Assembly (NCBI RefSeq): GCF_000003605.2 | Contig: NW_003116958.1 | Location: 101,700 to 124,691, forward strand | Origin: Saccoglossus kowalevskii | Lineage: Eukaryota; Hemichordata; Enteropneusta; Harrimaniidae | Reading direction: 5' to 3' | DNA: 22,992 bases | Part shown: positions 20,105 to 22,992 of the stretch, piece after piece | Layout: each line of letters begins with the position of its first letter | Position numbering within the stretch: position 1 is the first letter of the stretch | Notes under the pieces: generated by a model | What the model was told of the DNA's origin: nothing | Database searches by the model: none | The model's input: the letters and a program-made list of their open reading frames with translations, nothing else | Position numbers and translations under genes: made by a program

Positions 20105-21611
20105 GTAAGTTATAAACCGATCTGTTTTAATTGTCGATAGTTTGCAATTCTGTTGCATCGAGATTCGTTGAACACGTAGTGTACGCACAAAACTCCAGAT
20201 GTACAAATTTCATTGGTTCATTCATGGACAGTGTTGATATATGGTGCCTCCCATTGACTGGAATTGTTTTTGTTCTTCAAATAAATATATTACAATTTAA
20301 CTGAGAAAATTTTATGCAGATCAACGAGTTTGATTATACCTTTATTTTTGTGGTATCATTTTTGTAGTGTTGTTTCCCAATTTTATAGAATCCTTCACCT
20401 TCACAAGACTTGTTTCACTTTCACTGATAAATTTTGTGCAGAGCAAGATGCATATGCAATTTGAATAGTATTGTGATTTTGAACACCATGTGTTTCGTAT
20501 TTGGAATGTGTGTGTCTGTATCCCCTGTGGAATGCACAGGGGAGAGCATTGGAGTTTGTGATCAGAGGAAGTGAAACTTTCTGCAATTATAAACTATTTC
20601 AGTTTTCTCTCTGTGTGTTCTTGTAGCAGGTACTGGGGGATAGAGTTAAGCAGCTAATGGACTGGAATATGAAGAGATCTGTTATCAGACTAAATGGTGA
20701 CAAATTCCGGCAATATGTGAAAGCAACGCCTCGAAACTATTCTATGCTAGTAATGTTCACAGCTATGCAGCCACAGAGACAATGTACAGTGTGCAGGTAA
20801 GTACTAATTACATGCTGGTTACAAATCAGTATGGTGCTCAACACTTTTCATCAGTAAGTCTTGATCTAGCCTGACATGTACGCGTGAGTAGGCCTGACAG
20901 TAGGCTAACGCCTGACAGAATAGTGTATGTCATGTGAATATTGAGAATTCGCAAAGTTCACACCTTCTTTCAATGAGTTCAATGAATATTCATTTTGGTG
21001 GTCATGGTAACACCTTCAATCAAAGCTGTGTTTGCATTGTTGGCAAATATCACAGACCGTTTTCAACAAGATGATAAATATTATGTCAACAAATAAACTC
21101 TGTCATGAATTGTTACTCTTTGATGGCTGTCACTATCTGACGTTCCTGCAATTTGATTAGTACCAACAAAAAATCGTCAAGGGAAGTGAAAAACTACATC
21201 GTTCTATCAGGCTTGTATTGGGTTTGGAGCACCACAGAGGGCGCCACCTCATCCGGCTAGTCTTTATCTATTTATCAAGTTTTTGTTTTTTTTCTTATCA
21301 GACAAGTTAATGATGAATTCCAGATCCTTGCCAATTCGTGGAGATACTCACAGGCTTACAGCAATAAGCTATTTTTTGCCAGTGTAGATTATGATGAAGC
21401 CCACGATGTGTTTCAATCTGTAAGTATAAAGTTACTTTCTGGTTTACTGTAATAAATTGTTCTTTGCAAGTGTGGAAAATAAGATTATGATGAAGCCAAT
21501 CCTCAATTTCATCACTTATTTATTGTAGCTAAAACTGAACTCTGCGCCTGCTTTGATGCACTTCCCACCGAAAGGAAAAGCAAAGAAAGGAGACACTTTT
21601 GATATCCAAAG
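20000..21611 (+). CDS. OST3/OST6-type oligosaccharyltransferase subunit, TUSC3/MAGT1 family (exons 1-4, 3' part missing)
   Basis: The joined exons 20000-20104, 20627-20796, 21302-21419 and 21529-21611 encode 158 complete codons plus a split Arg. Residues 9-23 are the hydrophobic core of a signal peptide, with likely cleavage near A23 or A30 before KKKE. From about residue 36 a thioredoxin-like ER-lumenal domain follows. It contains RLNGDKFR, the glycosylation sequon NYS (N72), the redox motif C88-T-V-C91, [22 protein letters not shown] and the NSAP cis-proline segment (P138) before MHFPPKG. In the family this domain forms mixed disulfides with substrates so that cysteine-near sequons are glycosylated by the STT3B-type oligosaccharyltransferase. 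A role in magnesium transport has also been proposed for TUSC3 and MAGT1. Vertebrate relatives are about 330-350 residues, with four C-terminal transmembrane helices that are absent here. Intron phases are 0, 2, 0, 2. Intron 4 runs past the window end. TUSC3 and MAGT1 are vertebrate duplicates, so I assign no single symbol. Confidence 0.95.
20105..20626 (+). other. OST3/OST6 intron 1 (522 nt)
   Basis: gtaagt donor and ttgtag acceptor. It contains a perfect 8-bp hairpin (20522-20542, cccctgtg / cacagggg). This lies inside a looser inverted pair, gtttcactttcactgat near 20411 and gatcagaggaagtgaaac near 20559, which may be the ends of a small foldback repeat. The 61-codon minus-strand frame here (20401-20586) follows that repeat and is not taken as a gene. 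Confidence 0.8.
20627..20796 (+). CDS. OST3/OST6 gene, exon 2 (CxxC exon)
   Basis: 170 nt, phase 0 in and phase 2 out, donor CAG/gtaagt. It encodes residues 36-91 and two bases of R92, including NGDKFR, PRNYSM and RQCTVC. The acceptor is a tandem tagcag. The upstream AG gives EQVLGDRV, which aligns without a gap to the vertebrate family, so I chose it. The downstream AG would drop one Gln. Confidence 0.95.
20797..21301 (+). other. OST3/OST6 intron 2 (505 nt)
   Basis: Bounded by a gtaagt donor and a strong acceptor, gtttttttttcttatcag. Three cctgaca motifs occur at about 20869-20920. Nothing else was recognised. Confidence 0.85.
21302..21419 (+). CDS. OST3/OST6 gene, exon 3
   Basis: 118 nt, completing R92 and encoding residues 93-131, donor TCT/gtaagt, phase 0 out. 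It carries [16 protein letters not shown] and [18 protein letters not shown], which correspond to the helix and beta-strand after the CxxC motif in the thioredoxin fold. A partial copy of this exon lies in the following intron. Confidence 0.95.
21430..21497 (+). pseudogene. Partial, frameshifted copy of exon 3 inside intron 3
   Basis: Intron 3 (21420-21528, 109 nt) contains a diverged copy of exon 3 bases 21342-21401 at a constant offset of 88. After an 8-base insertion near 21476-21483 the offset becomes 96, and the last 15 bases (gattatgatgaagcc) are identical. In the parental frame the copy reads [12 protein letters not shown], against [12 protein letters not shown] in the exon. Over the eight codons N to V there are six base differences, all synonymous. 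The copy lacks an acceptor or donor of its own, and its frame is broken by the insertion and by the stop in the exon 3 read-through frame. It is best seen as a remnant of a tandem exon duplication that once stayed under coding constraint. Confidence 0.8.
21529..21611 (+). CDS. OST3/OST6 gene, exon 4
   Basis: 83 nt from acceptor tattgtag to donor CAAAG/gtaaga, phase 0 in and phase 2 out. It encodes residues 132-158 and two bases of the next Arg: the [17 protein letters not shown] segment with the cis-proline, then GDTFDIQ. In relatives the next exon begins with a GF-A/S-AEQ block, which I could not find before the window end. Confidence 0.94.
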
Positions 21612-22992
21612 GTAAGAAACGGCACTGACTACAGTTCTCTTTTCTCTGCAGCGTTGTTCGTGTAAAATTATTCAATGTTTATTTACATTAAATGAGTTTG
21701 ATTTTCAATTAAATATGAATACAAGCTATGATATAATATATCACTCTCACTGAATAGACAGGCAATGCTCAATCAGTGCATTCAATTAATTGACACTGTA
21801 AGGGTAGCGCCGATAGTATAGTTTCAGCATCTCATCAAATGTAGTGGGACTTTCAATATGCAAATCAGTGTGCTCACTTTCCAATGGTTGATGGTAAAGT
21901 CATACACAAACTCTGCTGGAAATGTTCTAGGAATTTTACAATATTTGCAAAAGAGAATATTACAAATATAGTGGTTTCTGATCGGTTTATTTTGGTGCCT
22001 GCCTGCTGTAAGTTGCTAGTTTTTGATGAAAATGACTGAAAATGAATCTGTATATTATAAATTAGTCATCTGGTGTACATTGATTACTAGAATCACAGAC
22101 TTCTTACATATCCTAAAATGGTAAACTTATAGTTGTAATTTAAATACCAACCTTACCATCACATGCACATATATTATTAAAAGGTTAAAATTACCGTTCA
22201 ATAATTACCAGTTACTTTCCCTACCATTTCTAACAACACCCACTTTCCTCACTCAATGACAGTTACTATGCAATAATTATATTGGCTATTCAATTCGATT
22301 ATATTGGCTATGCTTTTGACAATGCAATGTCAAATGACTAAAATCAACCAAGTATAAGCCAGTGTTCTTCACAATCCAAAATAGCTGGTGGGCGGCTTAA
22401 TTAGCATAAATTTGCATATCATTTACATACAGCATTCTAGCATTTATGTCATGAACTGCAATACACACTAAGTTATTTACTATACTCTTTTTAATTTAAT
22501 TGAAACATGTTACATTTTTTTGAAATACAAACAGATTGGCCACTATCAATATTTACAAAATTGCAAAAAGTTTGAAATCGTTGATTTATACGTTCGCAAA
22601 TTATTCTATGTTCAAGAAATGCAATTCGAGTAACCAAGAGCAGGTACAAAACATAATTGAGTTATAATGTAGAAAATATACAAGGTGATTTGACCTCGAA
22701 GCCAAAACGGACGGTTTGTCAAAACAAAACCCATTTTTATTTGTGGCATCAGTACTCACCGGTAAGATGCATTTATGCATGTACGGTCACGATACGTTGC
22801 GTTTTCACACGTTGTTTTGGAATTCAAGAAAAAATGATAGCAATCACCAAAATAAGAGAATCTGCCATGTTCTCGATAGATTAGACATAAAAAATGGATA
22901 AATTGAAAAAAGTACGTGGAAAAGATAACTAAAATATTATTCAATTACGAATACTCGCGGTAAACTAATCCGGCAGGAAGGTTTGGTTTTTT
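21612..22992 (+). other. OST3/OST6 intron 4, incomplete at window end
   Basis: At least 1381 bases of AT-rich sequence after the gtaaga donor. No exon encoding the expected GF-xAEQxAxWIADRT segment was found in any frame. The short overlapping frames at 22657-22944 occur on both strands and show no family motif. Confidence 0.75.

Noticed and set aside
1-22992. CRISPR array, operon or prokaryotic mobile system
   Set aside because: Spliced animal genes, GT-AG introns and the lack of long uninterrupted frames exclude a prokaryotic context. The tandem repeats have no unique spacers.

Overview
This is metazoan nuclear DNA: AT-rich (about one third G+C), with small exons, GT-AG introns and many short repeats. 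It holds parts of two divergently arranged protein-coding genes. The left gene, on the minus strand, is a gamma/delta/zeta-type sarcoglycan. Only one coding exon is visible (2445-2645). It encodes the N-terminal cytoplasmic tail and the single transmembrane helix, and the later exons lie left of the window. The right gene, on the plus strand, is an OST3/OST6-type oligosaccharyltransferase subunit (TUSC3/MAGT1 family). Its first four coding exons (20000-21611) encode the signal peptide and most of the ER-lumenal thioredoxin-like domain with its CxxC motif. The four-helix C-terminal part lies right of the window. The dense MITE-like repeats and the strong excess of TACATGTA suggest a marine invertebrate (mollusc or other lophotrochozoan, hemichordate, or similar), but I cannot name the species.

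Layout. 1-787: tandem 157-bp repeats ending in an ACGG-rich stretch and a perfect-armed palindrome, like the pearl/Helentron-type non-autonomous elements of bivalves. 788-2444: sarcoglycan intron. 2445-2654: sarcoglycan exon with a 9-nt untranslated leader behind a 3' splice site. 2655 to about 19830: inferred leader intron of about 17 kb. It contains several dispersed repeat pairs, three inverted-repeat elements (4271-4465, 8690-9333, 14612-14811), a 37-bp minisatellite split by one of them, a 215-bp tandem duplication and G-rich tracts. 19381-20010: a CpG-richer region that looks like a shared divergent promoter. Its minus side has CCAAT, TATAAATA and a CAG/gtcagt donor. Its plus side has a perfect NRF1 palindrome and a TISU-type start. 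20000-22992: OST3/OST6 gene.

The two products act in different places (the sarcolemmal dystrophin-associated complex, and ER N-glycosylation), so I do not infer a joint pathway. Sarcoglycans are themselves N-glycosylated membrane proteins. The head-to-head order matches human SGCZ-TUSC3 at 8p22, which suggests an old linkage. The other notable item is a partial, decayed copy of OST3/OST6 exon 3 inside intron 3. Eight consecutive codons of that copy differ from the exon only by synonymous changes.
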